64,000 nt of DNA. Source: Melanocharis versteri (taxonomy: Eukaryota; Chordata; Aves; Passeriformes; Melanocharitidae). Every line of letters starts with the position of its first letter. Position 1 is the first letter of the stretch. A program made the translations under genes and the position numbers. Where the stretch lies: NCBI GenBank assembly GCA_013397845.1, contig VZTG01005432.1, positions 1,263,299-1,327,298 of the forward strand, written 5' to 3'. Under the pieces are notes generated by a model, which was not told the DNA's origin, searched no databases, and was given only the letters and a program-made list of their open reading frames with translations. Below are positions 25,446-39,610 of this stretch, one piece after another.

Positions 25446-28400
25446 TGAAATGAGATTTGCAAGATCAGAGTCAGAAATCAATAAACTCCATCAGCCAGGA
25501 TCTAGCATCTGTCTGAAACAACAGGTTACGGCAGCTGATAAATACTTTAAGGTGGGGGAAATTAATTAAAAATAAGACCAAAATATGATCATAAATCATG
25601 CTCTCCAGCTGCTAACCCTACATGGCAACAAAACCCAAGAAATAACCACGTTCAGGTATATCCCTTAAAATACAGGTAGCACAACCTCTCCAAGGATGGA
25701 TACCTTTATAGCGAGGGCAGGTTATGCCACAAGTGACCAAATAGCTCCTTGTTTAAGTTTTAGCTGCCAGGTTTTTGTGATTCAGAAAGCTGAATTATCA
25801 AGTCTTATATTCTTTCAGAAATCCACTTCAGACAATCCTCATCCACTCCTCCGCAATAATCTTTCCCTTATACTTGCACCAATTGTGTAAACAAAGGATT
25901 CAGTGAAATGCTATAGATCCTCATGACTCTCAGCCTCAGCAGGGATTTTTTGGAAGAAGAGAAAATATTTAGGCTCACCTCACCAGCATGCATGTTGCAG
26001 GTGGGACATGCATTAGGAGATGCCCTTGTTGGAGAAGCATTGGGGAACCCCCCATGGCCTGTAGCATATCAGCTGAAGCTTCCCTCTCCACCATCTTCCT
26101 TTGCAGCCAAAGCTATAAAAAATGGGTTTTAAGCTAACACATATTAAATATAGACAAGAAAGATAGAAGACTAACATGTCTAGGAGGCAGGGGTGGCCAC
26201 TGAGGCAAGCCTGGGGAAATCAGAGCAACCTCCATCCTCCAGGACCAGAGTGGGAATTTCCCAACTTCTCCAGCGTGGGCTGGGACAAAGCATTGGGACC
26301 TGGCGCTACCAAGATAGGCTTGGGGAGACACCAGGGAATTCGCTCTCCCTGGAAGTGTTGCCTCAAGTCCTGCAACAGGGAGACCCAGCAGTCTGTGAGA
26401 AGAATTGATTTGTCATGAATTTGTAACAGCAGCCAGGTATCTCTGCAGCTGCATTTTCTCCTGTGTGGCACAGGTCACCCACAGAAGGAAACTCTGCAGT
26501 CACCTGTGGACAGCAAATGTGGAGCTGCAGGCTCATGTGCTGATTTCCCTCTGGAATCACAGGGAGAGCCGGGGCAGATGGGCAAATGTAGCCTTTGTGG
26601 TCAATGGATGAAAAGCACCCAGAATATTGGCAAGGACACCTGTTTCCAGCTGTGCTCAATAGCTTTAGCAAGCTCCTAAGGACTAGAAAGATCATCTCAG
26701 GAAAGGAGGCCCTGACACGGCCACCATTCCTGCAGAGGTTTCTGGCTCATTACAATCTTTGTGCATTATGCTAAATAAACCACTTAAAATTACGTTGTTG
26801 GTATTTAAACATTTGTAACAATTGATCATCAGAAAATATCCATCAGGCCTCTGATGAAGAGTCAAAGAGAACACACATGAAACTAGACTTTTGCAGCACA
26901 TCACTCACTGTCTTCTGTACTGCTGCAAGTAGCTCCACTGAAAAACAAAACCACCTGGAGGAATAAATTTGTTCAGTTAAGGCTGACCAGAATAAAAGGG
27001 ATTTTTTTCCTTCTGGTCTTGCACAGACATTTTACAAACAGTTGTTTTCCAAAACAGGGTATTGATCTTCAGCGATACTGATACTGCCTGCCAGGGGCCT
27101 GCCTGTCCTCTGGTGATGCAGAGGATCACAGAACGTGATTGCTGCTCTGTGGCAGAACTGCCCACTTCCCCAAAAAGACGTGAGTTGCCATTCAGAGACC
27201 CAAAGCAGCACTGGTTCCAGCAGCACGGTAATTCCAGCCAACAGAGATGTGTGATCTTGGGGAGCCACCTGCAAAAGCCCACACAAAAGTGCTCCCCAGA
27301 AACCTTCCAGCCTCATAAACCTCTCACAGGCCCCCGAAGGCCATAAATTCTGCAGGGTCTCTCACAACTGTTTCAAAACATTTAATGTTTTCCTTCTGCT
27401 CTGTGGTTTCACTGCCCACAGTGGGGATCTCTGCACCCACCTGATACTGAGCCTGGAAGAGCTTTGTTCCGTATGCCAGAAACTTCTGTGGAATTGAGCT
27501 AAATTGTCTTAGCTGATGCCTGTCCAGATAAGACACTGAAGTCACTTCCTTACAATATGATTTATTTTAAATTATACAGGGAAAAAAAGCAATTGAGGTA
27601 AGTATTTGAATCAGATTTTCAGTTTCTAATGCCAGGCTTTAAGATATTGGTTGAACAGTTTAATGGCATCAGCTGAACTGAAGGACTTGAGTGTGGGACA
27701 AGCATAACAGTTCTCTGCATAAACATAAAAATGCTGTTCAAAAACCAGCACCCCAAACAAGGAGAAAAAGCTTGTAAGGAAATTGCCTCGTCCTGTCACC
27801 TCAACAGGAGTAAACACTGAATGAGTTACTGAAAACAAAACTGATTGAAAATGCAAAGTTCACTCTTACAGGAAAGAAAGTGTAAGGATGTGAACAAACC
27901 CAGCTGGGCCATGAAAAGAAAACTGAAAAACAAGAATGGCAATGCAAAGCTGAAAGTGCCTGGAAAACCACCTGAAAAAGATTTTGATGCACAGAAACTG
28001 GGAATGACCCGCCTGTTTCTGTGCCAAACATCTATCAAATGAAGAGCATCGATATGTGAGCCAAAACTACATCATCCAGAGGGAAACCCAAGCAATCTCA
28101 ACAATTATAGCTGGTTTAGTCCATTCTCACTATTGAACAGTGATTTGGAAGCATTTATGAAATAAAAAGAAAAAGAAAGATGTGAAGGTCAATATATACA
28201 CCTCAAAGCTGTCGACCCTCAACTTCATCTCCCACCACTCCTCAGTAAGACGAGCGGCCTTTTGTGAGTGGGGGGCACTGGGTGTAAATAACCTGCACCT
28301 CAGGGAAGAGACATACAGAAACCAGGTACTTAACCAGGCACTTCTGTTGTGGGCAGGAACAGGCCAAGAGCAAGACAACCTTGGGCTGTGCTGAGAGAGG

Positions 28401-31400
28401 AGACATCAGGAAATACGAGGTACCTCCATTTTTGAAGGCTCAGCCTTTCAAGTTATTTTATTTAATACCTTTTATTAAAGAGGTAAGAGAATCCTAATGA
28501 AATCTGTGAATCTGACAAAAGTTAATTGGTTTAATAAGGGTGATTGGAATACCATGCATGAGACCTAGATGAGTTTGTGGGTTTGAATATTAGAAACAGA
28601 TTAAACTTGACTGCACCAACTGTTCATCACACACCTGGAGAGTCCTAAGTGGGACTGTAGCTTTCACATGGGGACTTGGTTTAGCATTGAAAGGGGAGAA
28701 CTTTAGCTCACAAGAGGATTACGAGCTACCAGCACAATGAGGCAGCATGGAAGGAGATCAAACTCTGTGACCTGAGAAGTTCAGTCCTATTGCACAGCCA
28801 CTCATGCTTTCTTCTACAAGGGGCTGGAAGTGCCTCAGAGGTCCCTGCTGCCTGCAGCTCCTGTGGGATCTGCCACAGCCCTCCCAGCAGGGCAGAGCTC
28901 CCAGGGGTGTTTGCAGGGGCAGCCGGTCTCTCCTTGAGCGCCAGCTCAGGGCACTCACACCGAATGTGGTGAACGAGACAAAAAAATAAAATCCTGCGAA
29001 CCCTTGTACTGTCTCAAAAACTTGGCCAAGACCGTAAGCCATCCTTGCAGCTGGGCAGTGAAAGAGATGCTCTGCTTTTCCTAGCCTGCCACCATCTCCA
29101 GAATCCTTCCCCCTCTGCTGCTGGTGGCCCAGGGCTCAGTGGAGAAGGAGAGCTCTGTGTGCTCCTCGCTCCTGCTCCTAGCCATAGTGCTTGAGGGTTG
29201 AAGTACCATAATGCAGCAAGCTGAACTTCTCATCGATTATTTTAACATGAAGCCTGTACCAGATTTCACTAGCAAAGCATTTCATGTGGGACAAAAATAT
29301 TCTGTTTCCAGCAGTGAGTCATGTTCTTCTTACCTGGGCACTGATGGAGCCTGTGATGGGAAGTGCTGAAATAAGAGCAGGAGGCTCGGTGTGCTTCTAC
29401 CTCTCCCCTTCCCTGGACACACATCTCCCCAAAGGAAAAGGGATTCCACTGTATGTCCACGGGTGCACTTCAGTCAATGTGATGCTCACCACTTGGTAAA
29501 AAAAATATATAGGTTTTTGTTAATTTCTAACACTTTTTAAAAATTTCTTATACAATGAATGACTAAAACGGATTTTGCTGGAAAGGACTTCTGTATGCAG
29601 AGAAGAGGAGGGTACAAATAGAAGAACAACAAAAAATACCATTAACCACAGCACACCTGAGAAAACCAAGCTGCTATTACATTTTCATGGCTATTTCTGA
29701 AAGTACATTACAATCTTACTCTATTTGAAATCCCTGAAAACACCTCCAGACCTGCTTGTCTTGATTAATTTTCTTACACTGTCTATAAAACATCAATAAA
29801 TAACCAATGCTACAGAGTAGAAACTCTGTGTGAGGGAGGAAAAAACTAAGGCAAACCATGTGCTCTTTGAGTTTCAAAGAAAGAAATCACTGTAGCCACT
29901 CATGGCTAGTCACTTTTCACTTACTAATTTCTATTTGGCATTAGATGGTGCTGTTCTTTGCAGAGGCTGAGATTTTTTACACGAATGACAATAAGGAAGT
30001 TTTTCTGCTTTCTGCCTGAGCAGCCAACCCCCACTGCAGTCAACAGGAGCCCAGGGAGCCCAGTGAGCCTGCACAGGGTCTTGGAGAGGGGATGGTGCCA
30101 TGTCTGAAAGAGAACACAGGAAGGAAGGAAAAGCTTCTCACTGACTTTAACCAAAATGGGGAACCAAATACACTTTTCTTTCATTTTAAAAATACTCTTT
30201 TCCTTTTAATCCCTAGCAGTGATTTTAAAAGACATTAAAAAAAATTGAATAACTTTTTAGTTATCTTGCCTTCACTCTGACTAAATATCCAGCTCTGGAA
30301 ATACTTCTAAATTTCTTCAGCTCTTCTCGTGCTTTTATTGCCCTGGTTTGGTACCTTCAGTAAAACGGAATTTGGTGCGTGAGTTCAGACCAGTCTATTC
30401 CAATTGATATTGTAATTGTATACAGTAATCAAGATCTTTCTCCATAACTAAGTAAATAAAACTATTCCTTGGATTTCCTCTGTCTCATTTTAGATTTCCT
30501 GTCAGACTCACTCTTCATCCCATGATTACTAATAACTTACCAGTGAGGACATTCACTGAAATCCAAGTAAGGTTCTTGTACTGAGATTTCTTGTCTTGTT
30601 GTTTGGATTGCTGTAATCAGCATGAGAAGCAGGATTTTTATTGGTACACACAATTTTCTCATGAATTAATTAGAAGAGATAAGATACATTGCTCCATAAT
30701 TCACATTAATTCTCCCTTCCCATCATACTCTCCCATAAACTCGCCCAGTGCTGTGGCTGTTGGCCAGCAGGCAACCACACGGGCCAGAGTGTCACACTTG
30801 TCACATCACAGGGGTCCATTCTGCAGAGGCTTGCAGTGAGAATACTATGAGCTGCCACAGAAATTCCCAAAATATCTAAACTGAAGTGTTTGCAGAAATG
30901 GCTTCCCAAGCCCCTGCTGCAGGGCTCCCCTCCGCAGGCAGCTCTGGCTGGAGGCAGCACCCAGTGCCAGCTGAACAGAGGAATAAACCCAGTCCTGGGC
31001 AGCCGCAGCAGCCTGGAACCAGGGAAAGGCAGAGGCTGGGGCGGGGCACTGCGAGGCCCAGGACGGGCTGTGCCTGGCTCACCTGGGAGCTGGCAAGCCG
31101 AGATGCACGGTGACCTTGGCTGCTCCTGAATGAGTCTCGCTCCTGAGACACATCAGCCTTTGTGGGCTGTGAAACTGTCTCCAACATATTTTATTAATAT
31201 TCCACCAGTTGAGTTACGGAGCAGCTCAAAGTTCTCCCACCCAATTACAGTTCTGGCCATTAGTGCAGCAGGTTATTAAAGCCAAGTTAAAGAAGGAAGG
31301 GGGCTGCATTTACCATGCTGCTTTATTTCTCAGAAGCTTAGTGTTTATAAATAAACTAATCACTTCCAGCAATCACTTGACAGCAAGCAAAGCACTATTT

Positions 31401-34400
31401 GCTGTGTTGTCTGAAAGTCTTCAGAAGCATTTGGATACATTGAGAGGTTTATCAGAATAGGGTTTGCCTGTTCAGAGCAGGATGCTGGGTGGCTGTGCTG
31501 AGCTGACACTCGTGTATCAAATCTAAAACAGTGACATAACAGGGGCAGAAAACTTGAAAGGCAAAAAGGTGAATGATTAGAGACTTGGGGCTTCATTATA
31601 ATGCCTTTTCTTCTACTGAGGACTCCTGTTGCTGAACACTGAGGGTTCAATCGATTTGCAGATTTAGCAGTGATTAAAGTTCTACCATCTGTTCTCCAAG
31701 GAAAAGTACAACTATGGCATTATGGCAAAGAAATGAACATTGCAAACAGATGCTGCAGAGAACTGAACAATGGTTCCAAGATAACTTCATACCTGCACCT
31801 CTCCCCTGCCTCAGGGAGAACTTCTCAGTTCCCCGCAAAACGAAAAGATCTAATGTTTTCTTTTGGTTCAAAAGTTGTTCTCAATTATATTGCAGTTTCA
31901 TGAGAGTAGCTGAACAGCAAGACCACTCTACTATGAATTTTATGTGAAAGCAGTTATTCGCACTCAGAGATCCTGCATGCATTGGGGATTTTTGTTGAGG
32001 TTTTCTCGAAGCTTTGTTACTATCTGATTACAGTTTACTTTCTTTTTCCTGTCTTAATTTTTTCAGCCTGGTGTTTTTCAAAATCACTGCCACATTTCAG
32101 GGACTCTGAAAAGACATTGAGTAACAAACCTCTAAATTCTCTTTCGAGTGAGAATGAATCCTAAAATACTTCATGAGCTGGAAAGCTTTAAAACAGAGAA
32201 AGCTTCCCTATGCCTCATATCAACCATATCTCCTAGAACAAAACCTTATTCAGTGCTGAGTAAACAATAATGTACTTCCCCTCTTAAATCTAACCTGTTG
32301 ATTTATCATCTTACTTTCCTCGGACACAACTGCAAAAGCAGGGTTATTTTTCACATCTGACAGTGGGAATGCAGAGCCCAGGAGTCAGAGAGCCCCAGAG
32401 ACCCGACAGTCTTCTTGAACTGTCTGAAAAACGCCTGAAAAATGCGATTCATCTGAACACTGCAGAGGGAAGGCAGAAAAAAGGATGAGTCTAATTGGTT
32501 CTGACTATAAAAGTCAGATCTCAAGTTTTCTCTAGAGATGTGTACTAGAGCAACCACTAATAGCGTACCCAGATCCCTTTTAAAAGGGCTAATTTGAACA
32601 AATGCTACAATTCAAGAATATGACACTGTTAGGAGATCTGCATATGATACTTGACAGTAGAAACCACCAAATGTTTGTCATTGACACCAAATGAATCATT
32701 TGGGAGGAAGGTGGTTGGTCTCAGCAGGAGCCAAAGGGAGCAGTCTGGCATACAACGAAGCTTCAGAATAGAGAGTTTGCTGAGCACTAACTCAAACCCA
32801 GATCCTATCTATCAGGCACAGAATGAACACAAGACAAAAGCTCAAAGGATAAAGGGTTCCTACCACGAAGGTGTGGGAACAATTTATTACCAAGTGACGG
32901 ATGAAATGAGTTTGGTGTCAGCAAACCCTCTCGTGCTGCACCTGATGCTCAGCGTTGCCAAACTCAAACCCTGGGCTGCAATGAGGAGCTTTTGTTGAGC
33001 AGCGTTTCCAGACTGGCCAAGCCTCACCCAGGGCTCCCTCACACGTGAGGGGAGCAGGTACAGAAACTGCAGCAGACTTTCCCTGTGTCCTCTGCCTGCG
33101 TGTGGAGATTTCAGATGGATCCTCTAAGGCCTGCGGGTTTCTCATTTTTTTCAGTCTCTCAACTTACATAAGCACTTCATTTATCAGAAAGAAAGGGGAA
33201 AAAATCCATTCTGTGTTGAAATAGACTGCCACCTGCATTGCTTCCTAATGTAAGCAAATCCCAGTGGAAAGGTTTATCATCAGACTTTTCTGCTGGACCA
33301 GTAAATCACTCTCAGAAATATCATTTAAACCCTACAAGTGGTGTTAACCAGCAGGAATGGCACATTTTTTAAAAAGAGGTTCCAACAACGCAACAATTAA
33401 TCCAATTTCCTGAAATAACTCACGTGACCACTGTGTATTTCAGGGTTCAGAGCAGCCATACATGTATTAGCAATACAATAATAACACTTACTGCATTTTA
33501 ATAAAAATAATTAGAATATACTGCCCAGTGTGACACTAACACACAATTTAGAAGTGTTCCAAATACTTAATCCTTTTATAATTTTGTGTGTGATTGTATG
33601 TGCATGCCTGTATAAAGACACTGGAAACGCTGCTATTGAAAGACATGAGACTATTAACCTGTGCAGACATTGCAGTTGTCTCCTGGAGTGCTGGTATCCC
33701 ATCCATTTATCAGCCCAGCTGTCTCACAAGGTAAAGATAAAATGGTGCTTTCAGTTTAACAGGCTGCAATCAACTTAAGAAGCAGGGCTGGGCCCTGCTG
33801 TGAGGAGTCTAAAAAGTGGATTAGGAGAGTAGCACGTAAAACAGCATAAACCCCCTAAAATAATACCCTGGAAAACTTTGTTTCCAAATATTCATAAAAG
33901 AAAATAAAAATAAGTGAGCTTTCAAACAGTCTATACCATTTCTCTATTTTATAGTTCATTGCAATTTCTTCTAATTAACTTGCAATTTAAATTGATTGAA
34001 TCCTAGAGCTGGTTTCCCTTAAAAAATGTCTCCTTGCAAACTTTGATTAGCTCCAGAGAAAAGAGAGCAGATGACTTTAAATGGCACAGAGGTGGATTTA
34101 TTGGCAAGTGTGTCAGGTTTGCACTTAGCAAGGAATTGGCAGATAGCAGAATGTGGCTGGACAAGATTCAAACTCCAAGGACTTGGAGCTGAAAAAGGAT
34201 TTATTTGAATAGCAAAGTATAGGAGTGTATCTGCTGCAGTTAAAATTATTAAAAGCTTTTAACTAAAAACATGAAGAAATTAAACTTCCAGTAGAAGGCA
34301 AGCAACTGCATTGCTTCAAAGGTACTGTCATGGGGATATTTATTGCTTTCCTTCCTCACTGTGTCACTTACTGCTCTGAGCAATAGGAAGGCGTATTGAT

Positions 34401-34941
34401 CTCCTTGATCGGGTGTGTGTTCAAAAGCCAGATTAAACCTGAACCTGCACAAAATTACTGAGCATTCAGGAAATAAAATGCTTTGTTTTTGTCTTAAATC
34501 AACTTTAGAAAAAAAGTAGTCTATTCACTGCATGTGAAAAGTAGAGAGCCTGTAGTTCCAGAAAAAGTAGAGTCAAAGGAGCATGAGCTGCTTCACATGG
34601 ACAGACAAGAGGCTTGGCCAGGGTCTGCAGCAACAAAACCAGGGGGTTGTGCCGAGAGAAGTTTGCACGACTGCAGGACTGCCAGCTGAAACTATAACTT
34701 TATTTGGGGTTGTGGGGATTTTTTTGTCTCAAGTGTCACGTTTTCTTCAAAAAAGTAAAAAAATTGCTTGTGACAGTGCTTGAAGTGTCAGCTGACACAC
34801 TGAAGCCTTGTTTACACTCGTGACCCCCACATTGGCAATGGAGCAGTGGGAACTGCAATAGAAGTGGCTTCCAAAAAGCAAAAACCACTGCTCTGCTCCT
34901 AGGCTGGTGCTAAGCCCTGCTTCGGGCAGGAGGCTGGTCTG
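25446..34941. other. Intergenic sequence
   Basis: About 9.5 kb with no gene or transposon that I can support. One acceptor-like site (CACTCTTACAG near 27870) opens a lysine-rich plus-strand frame ending at 28042, which I treat as weak. Confidence 0.35.
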
Positions 34942-34967
34942 GGAGGAGAGGAGAGGAGAGGAGAGGA
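34942..34967. repeat. GAGAGG simple repeat
   Basis: Five copies of GGAGA-type repeat, the same motif as the repeat flanking the gap at 22.2-22.5 kb. Confidence 0.93.
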
Positions 34968-36378
34968 ATCTCAGTCACAGTGTCTCTGAACTGCTGCTTT
35001 ATACCATCACATCTGTCTGAGACACTTTTATGGAACTTCTCTGATTCCATTATTCTATTCTAACCAGGTGATGGGACATTCTAGTCTTTTACAGTGGTAC
35101 ATAAATACCTCAAATCACATTTAGCAGCTACTTTTTCTTACAGCAACACTTAACTTTTTTTGCCCTACTACTTATCAGTGTTGCCTCTGCAGGAAACTGA
35201 CTGAGCCATTTTTCTACTTTGTGAAGCAGAGATGCAGCTTTTGATTTCATTTTTATGGACTAAAGCTAAAAGATGCTTTCCTCAGAAAGCTGAACAACCA
35301 CATCCCAACTCTGGCAGCAGCTGGTCTCAGCAGCCAGCATGTGGCTCACCCAACTACAAGCATGTAACTGAGACACCAGAAGAAGAGGACACTGGCAAAG
35401 AAAGCTATGCCACTTGGAAAAGCTCATGCCTAAGGAAGCTGAGGGTGCTCCAGACTGAGGTACCTCAAGTGGAAGCAGAATCTGGAATGATGTAACAAAT
35501 GGGGTGGAAGGGAAAAGTTTTAAGGCTCCATGACACTTCCAGCAAAGGCCAGTCACACTGAAGCTTGAACTTGCATTCCATCATCCCTCTTTCCCTCACA
35601 CATTTCTTTCCGTTTCCTCCACTGAGTTCTGCTCTAAGTCCCCTAGAAAGCGCCTGAGTATCTGCATGGCTTGGACCACGATCTCGACTGGCACAACAGC
35701 AGAAATACTTAGCAGAAAAATTCAAGCCAAAGAGAAGGCATGGACATTTTTTAATTCTTATTTCCCTTGGCCAATCTAAGTAACTCTAGATATGAACAAA
35801 CAGTTTGCACCCTTTAGTAGAAGACCTATTGTTTGTAAACATCACCTACAGTGATGTTTACAAGTGTGCAGAGAGATCCTCATATGGAACACTTTGCTCA
35901 TGTATCTCTTTCCAATAGAATTTGCTTCTTCCTGATTTCATCTGTTATTCTGGATTAAAATGAGACGTTTCTGCAAAGTAACTTCAGAATGATGTTTCTG
36001 GGTTTGTCAGCAGCAGAAATCATCATTCATCCCATGATTTCTAATGCCTTCACAGAAAAGTCAATAAAATTAAAAAAAAATAAAAGGGAGAAAGCTTCCT
36101 TTGTACTCGACAGCATCAGCAGTATCATATTTTATACCACTTCTGGTACTACTGTGTCAAAAAAATTGCCTAAAAAAGCACAAGTAGAGAAGTATGTTAT
36201 TGTCATTTTTCAGGATTTCTTGAAGGTTTGTCAATAAGGTATTAGAAATTTGCCCAAGTCTGGAAAACAAGTTATTTTTACACTCAAATTTCTAGTTTCT
36301 ATTTGGGAGCTGCAGAACAGTCAGCCTCATGAAGTCATATGCTGAACACCAAACTTTGCATGTTTCCCCACATTGTGC
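34968..36378. other. Intergenic sequence
   Basis: Contains the inverted repeat at 35833-35863. No gene recognised. Confidence 0.4.
35833..35863. promoter_or_regulatory. Perfect inverted repeat of forkhead-like sites
   Basis: Arms TTGTAAACATCAC (35833-35845) and GTGATGTTTACAA (35851-35863) are exact reverse complements around a 5-nt loop. Each contains the forkhead core TGTTTAC (or its complement GTAAACA). It could bind paired FOX factors or form a hairpin. No transcript evidence is visible. Confidence 0.55.
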
Positions 36379-36440
36379 ATATATATATATATGTATATAT
36401 AAATATATATAGATAGATATAGATATATGTGTGTGTGTGT
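36379..36440. repeat. AT/GATA/GT compound microsatellite
   Basis: ATATAT run, interrupted, followed by AGAT repeats and a GT run. Confidence 0.95.
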
Positions 36441-39400
36441 AATGACACCAAGACTTTTGAGTCCACAGAATGTGTCCGCTTGTTTAGAAAAAAGGAGACA
36501 CATTTTTTACTGAAACTTGCTTGCAGAGTCAGGTCTTCTTCAGTATTCCTCAGCACGAAAAATGATGGCAATTTAATAAAAAGTGGAGAAAATCCTGCAA
36601 TGTGACAGATCAGCTATAAAAGCGCACACTGAAATGAGGACAACCTTTAAGCCATCAGAATTTTCTTCATGAGACCGGTTTTTTTCGGCGTGATTCTCAG
36701 CACGCAGAGATTTTCATTTTTCAGAGCTATATGGAATTTGACAAGTAAACCTACTACAGTTAATAGCATTTTAATCTTTCTGCATAACAATCACAAACCT
36801 ACATTGCACAGGTTTGATAATAGTAACTGACAGCTGAATTTGAAGTATACCTTTCGTTCCAAAATAGATGCATGCGTAGGTGGATGTGTTGTAGAAATAC
36901 AATGTACTACACGGCTGAGCCCAGATAAGCTGGTGATCCTCAGACATCACCATCCTCTGCACGAAGTTAGGGCAGAAATCTGCTCCTTTAAATACCTGTT
37001 CATCCTTCTTATGACACTTTCTTTAAAGAGCTCAGTGGATGGTAGATAAAATAAGTATCTAATGAGGTATGACAGAAACTCTGATTGAGCTAAAAAGCAG
37101 CGAGCTGAATTCTAATAAATAAATGAAGCAAAACATTTACTGCCAGCAACTATGTCAAGTTAGACATAGGAAATTGTAGCTACGCAGCTGGAGAAGGGCA
37201 ATACTCTGCAAGCCAGAAAAGTGATGGAACTCCTCCAGCTTTGATTATTTATGGTGTGATGATGAAGGAACAACTTTCCATGGGAGGAACAGCTTTAAAG
37301 CTGAACAGTGAAGCTGAAAGAGAGATTTAATGAAAAATCAGAGGGGAACAAAACTACAGCTACAAAAACAATAACATTCGGTTTAACAATTTAAAAACAT
37401 AATTTGTGTGCAAAACCAGATGTTAACTTGTCCAGCTTCAAGGTAAACAGCAAACTGTATTCATAACAACCCTTCTGCTGGACAGCAAACACACACTACT
37501 AAATGCTGCAGTATATGAGGCTCACTTTGGACTTCCAAATCTTATCAAAATGAACACAAATGCCAAACAAACACATTTTAAACAAAGGACACATCTGTAT
37601 TTAATGCAAAGCTATTTTCAAAAAATCCCAACCTTTCATAATCTACCATAATTTTAATAGCCTGAACCGTAAGAATGCTTTCAGGCTCAGAAAAAAAAAG
37701 GCTTCTAATTTTAAACATTTATGAGGACACTGAGAAGTGGCTTAGAACCATGCTTTAAAACATGTTTTCAGGCTTTAAACTGCTGAAAGCTGAGACCCCT
37801 TTACCCACTTGGCCCGAAGAAAGGCAGAGAAGTACAAAAATATGATGAAAAGACTGCACATAAAAATTTCTACTAAAGAAAATGCAACTGACTCCCTCAT
37901 TCCAGCCCCTTCCTCCCATCACCACTGCACCTCCCCCTCCAGGGAAATTGCACCTCTTGCCTAATGGCCACCCCCAAACAACTGATCTACATCACAGGCT
38001 CTGATGCACGACTGTTTTTAACAAATACCTTTTGAAAATAATTTTAAAGGGCCACTCTGCCATTGCTGATGCTGTTCCTGAACAGGAGGGACTCTCAATG
38101 CTGAATTCATGTTAGCTCATTCTAAACTGTAACTTGGGATGGGTGATTTAATGCTCATCCTAAAAAAAGATAATGATCAAACCTTTTAAATGTTTTTTTC
38201 CAACTCGTAAAATGCATGCTTTATGCTGGGAATGAACTTCCCTTTGATACAGTGTAACTACAGGAAGGAGGGATTGTTCTCACATTTCTGTTTCATGGAA
38301 AACACCCTGCTGTTTGATTTTGAAGTTAAAGGATTAAGTTGCAGGGGTAAAAAAATGCTGCTAAATGCAACACACTCTACTAAGTTAAATACAGCCTCAG
38401 TCTGATATGAAACACTGACTTTAAAAATAGCTATTCCTGTCCAAATATGCCAGCGAAAATCAATATGAATATATTGTAGGCATTAAAAGATGAATGTGTC
38501 AAGAATAAGAACAGGTACTACTTTTAAGGTAATTCAGCATTAAAAAACCCTCAATATACGAAAGCAAAGAAACAGCCACAAATCTGAATTTCTAGCAACA
38601 AATAATAGGAAGGAAGTTTTGAAAATCCATGGGAATTCTTCTACCTTACAAGGCATCTGTACAGTTCTATGGGCATTTTCTTTTTGTCTTTTGTTATTCT
38701 TGATTCCTACCTTATAGTTCAACTTCAGGGCAAAGCACCATACAACAAGAAATCACATTCAAAACCATTAGGTCATCAAAATTGCCTTTACTGTTTAAAA
38801 ACAAAACACATACACAAAATATTGCAACAGCTTGTGGAATCCCACTCAGAAAGCCCAACATTTTTAGACCTCTTCTCATGTTTTCACCACCATAATTTTT
38901 GCAAAAAAGTGAGAGGCGATCCAGGCCATTTTAGGAATGACTCTTTAATCACTGGAATCCCTCAATTACAGCTGACCACAAGAAGGAATGAATAGAGTAC
39001 TACTGTAGGGACAGTACTGGTATATTTTTCAGCTTGCCCTCTGACGTGCTCTGACTTCTGTTGGAGAGTGATGTAGTGATTTCTAAGACTGCCTCCATTA
39101 TTGCTCCCAAAATAATTCAGAGGTACATAAGGCTTTAAGCAGTTTAAACACCAATTTCAGATTGGATTAAATGGTTTCAATGACCTTTTCATCAAAACCA
39201 AGCTCCAGAACTCCACCCCCTTACAGCCTGACAGGACCTGCCCCCTTGGAGATGTGCTGGGCTCCATCTTAATGGGTGGCAACTCATCTTCAACCCAAAA
39301 AGCTACAGGCAAATAAATACATGTACACTTTCATTTCTAAAATACAAAGATCTTTGCTGTTACCAGGACAGAACTGAACACCAAAACCACCTGCAAGCAA

Positions 39401-39563
39401 TGAACATGGTTAAAGACATTGAAATCAAGAAAACAAGAGTTAAAAGTTCTTAAATTATAGACTATAAAGCTCCTGAATGCCGGCTGCATGGATGCACATT
39501 TAAATGATCAAGAGAACTGCATGGAAATATGCATTTACCACAAAATCTGGAAGCATAGTTGGG
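36441..39563. other. Intergenic sequence 3' of ZNF438
   Basis: AT-rich, with no gene or repeat family recognised. An extended 3' UTR of ZNF438 could reach into its upper end. Confidence 0.4.
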
Positions 39564-39610
39564 ACCTGACTTCCAGTCAGGTTTGTAATCTCATTCAAGA
39601 CTGAGATTAC
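39564..39610. other. Two adjacent perfect hairpins past the ZNF438 poly(A) signal
   Basis: Hairpin A has arms 39585-39593 (GTAATCTCA) and 39602-39610 (TGAGATTAC) with an 8-nt loop. Hairpin B has arms 39564-39571 (ACCTGACT) and 39575-39582 (AGTCAGGT) with a 3-nt loop. Both are seen directly and are only 2 nt apart. Their role is unknown; a pause or 3'-end structure is one possibility. Confidence 0.6.

Noticed and set aside
24920..25462. 180-codon minus-strand frame in the CpG island as a protein
   Set aside because: Arg/Pro/Gly/Ser-rich composition is what GC-rich non-coding DNA gives, and overlapping frames of similar length exist on both strands. Kept only as a possible untranslated first exon.
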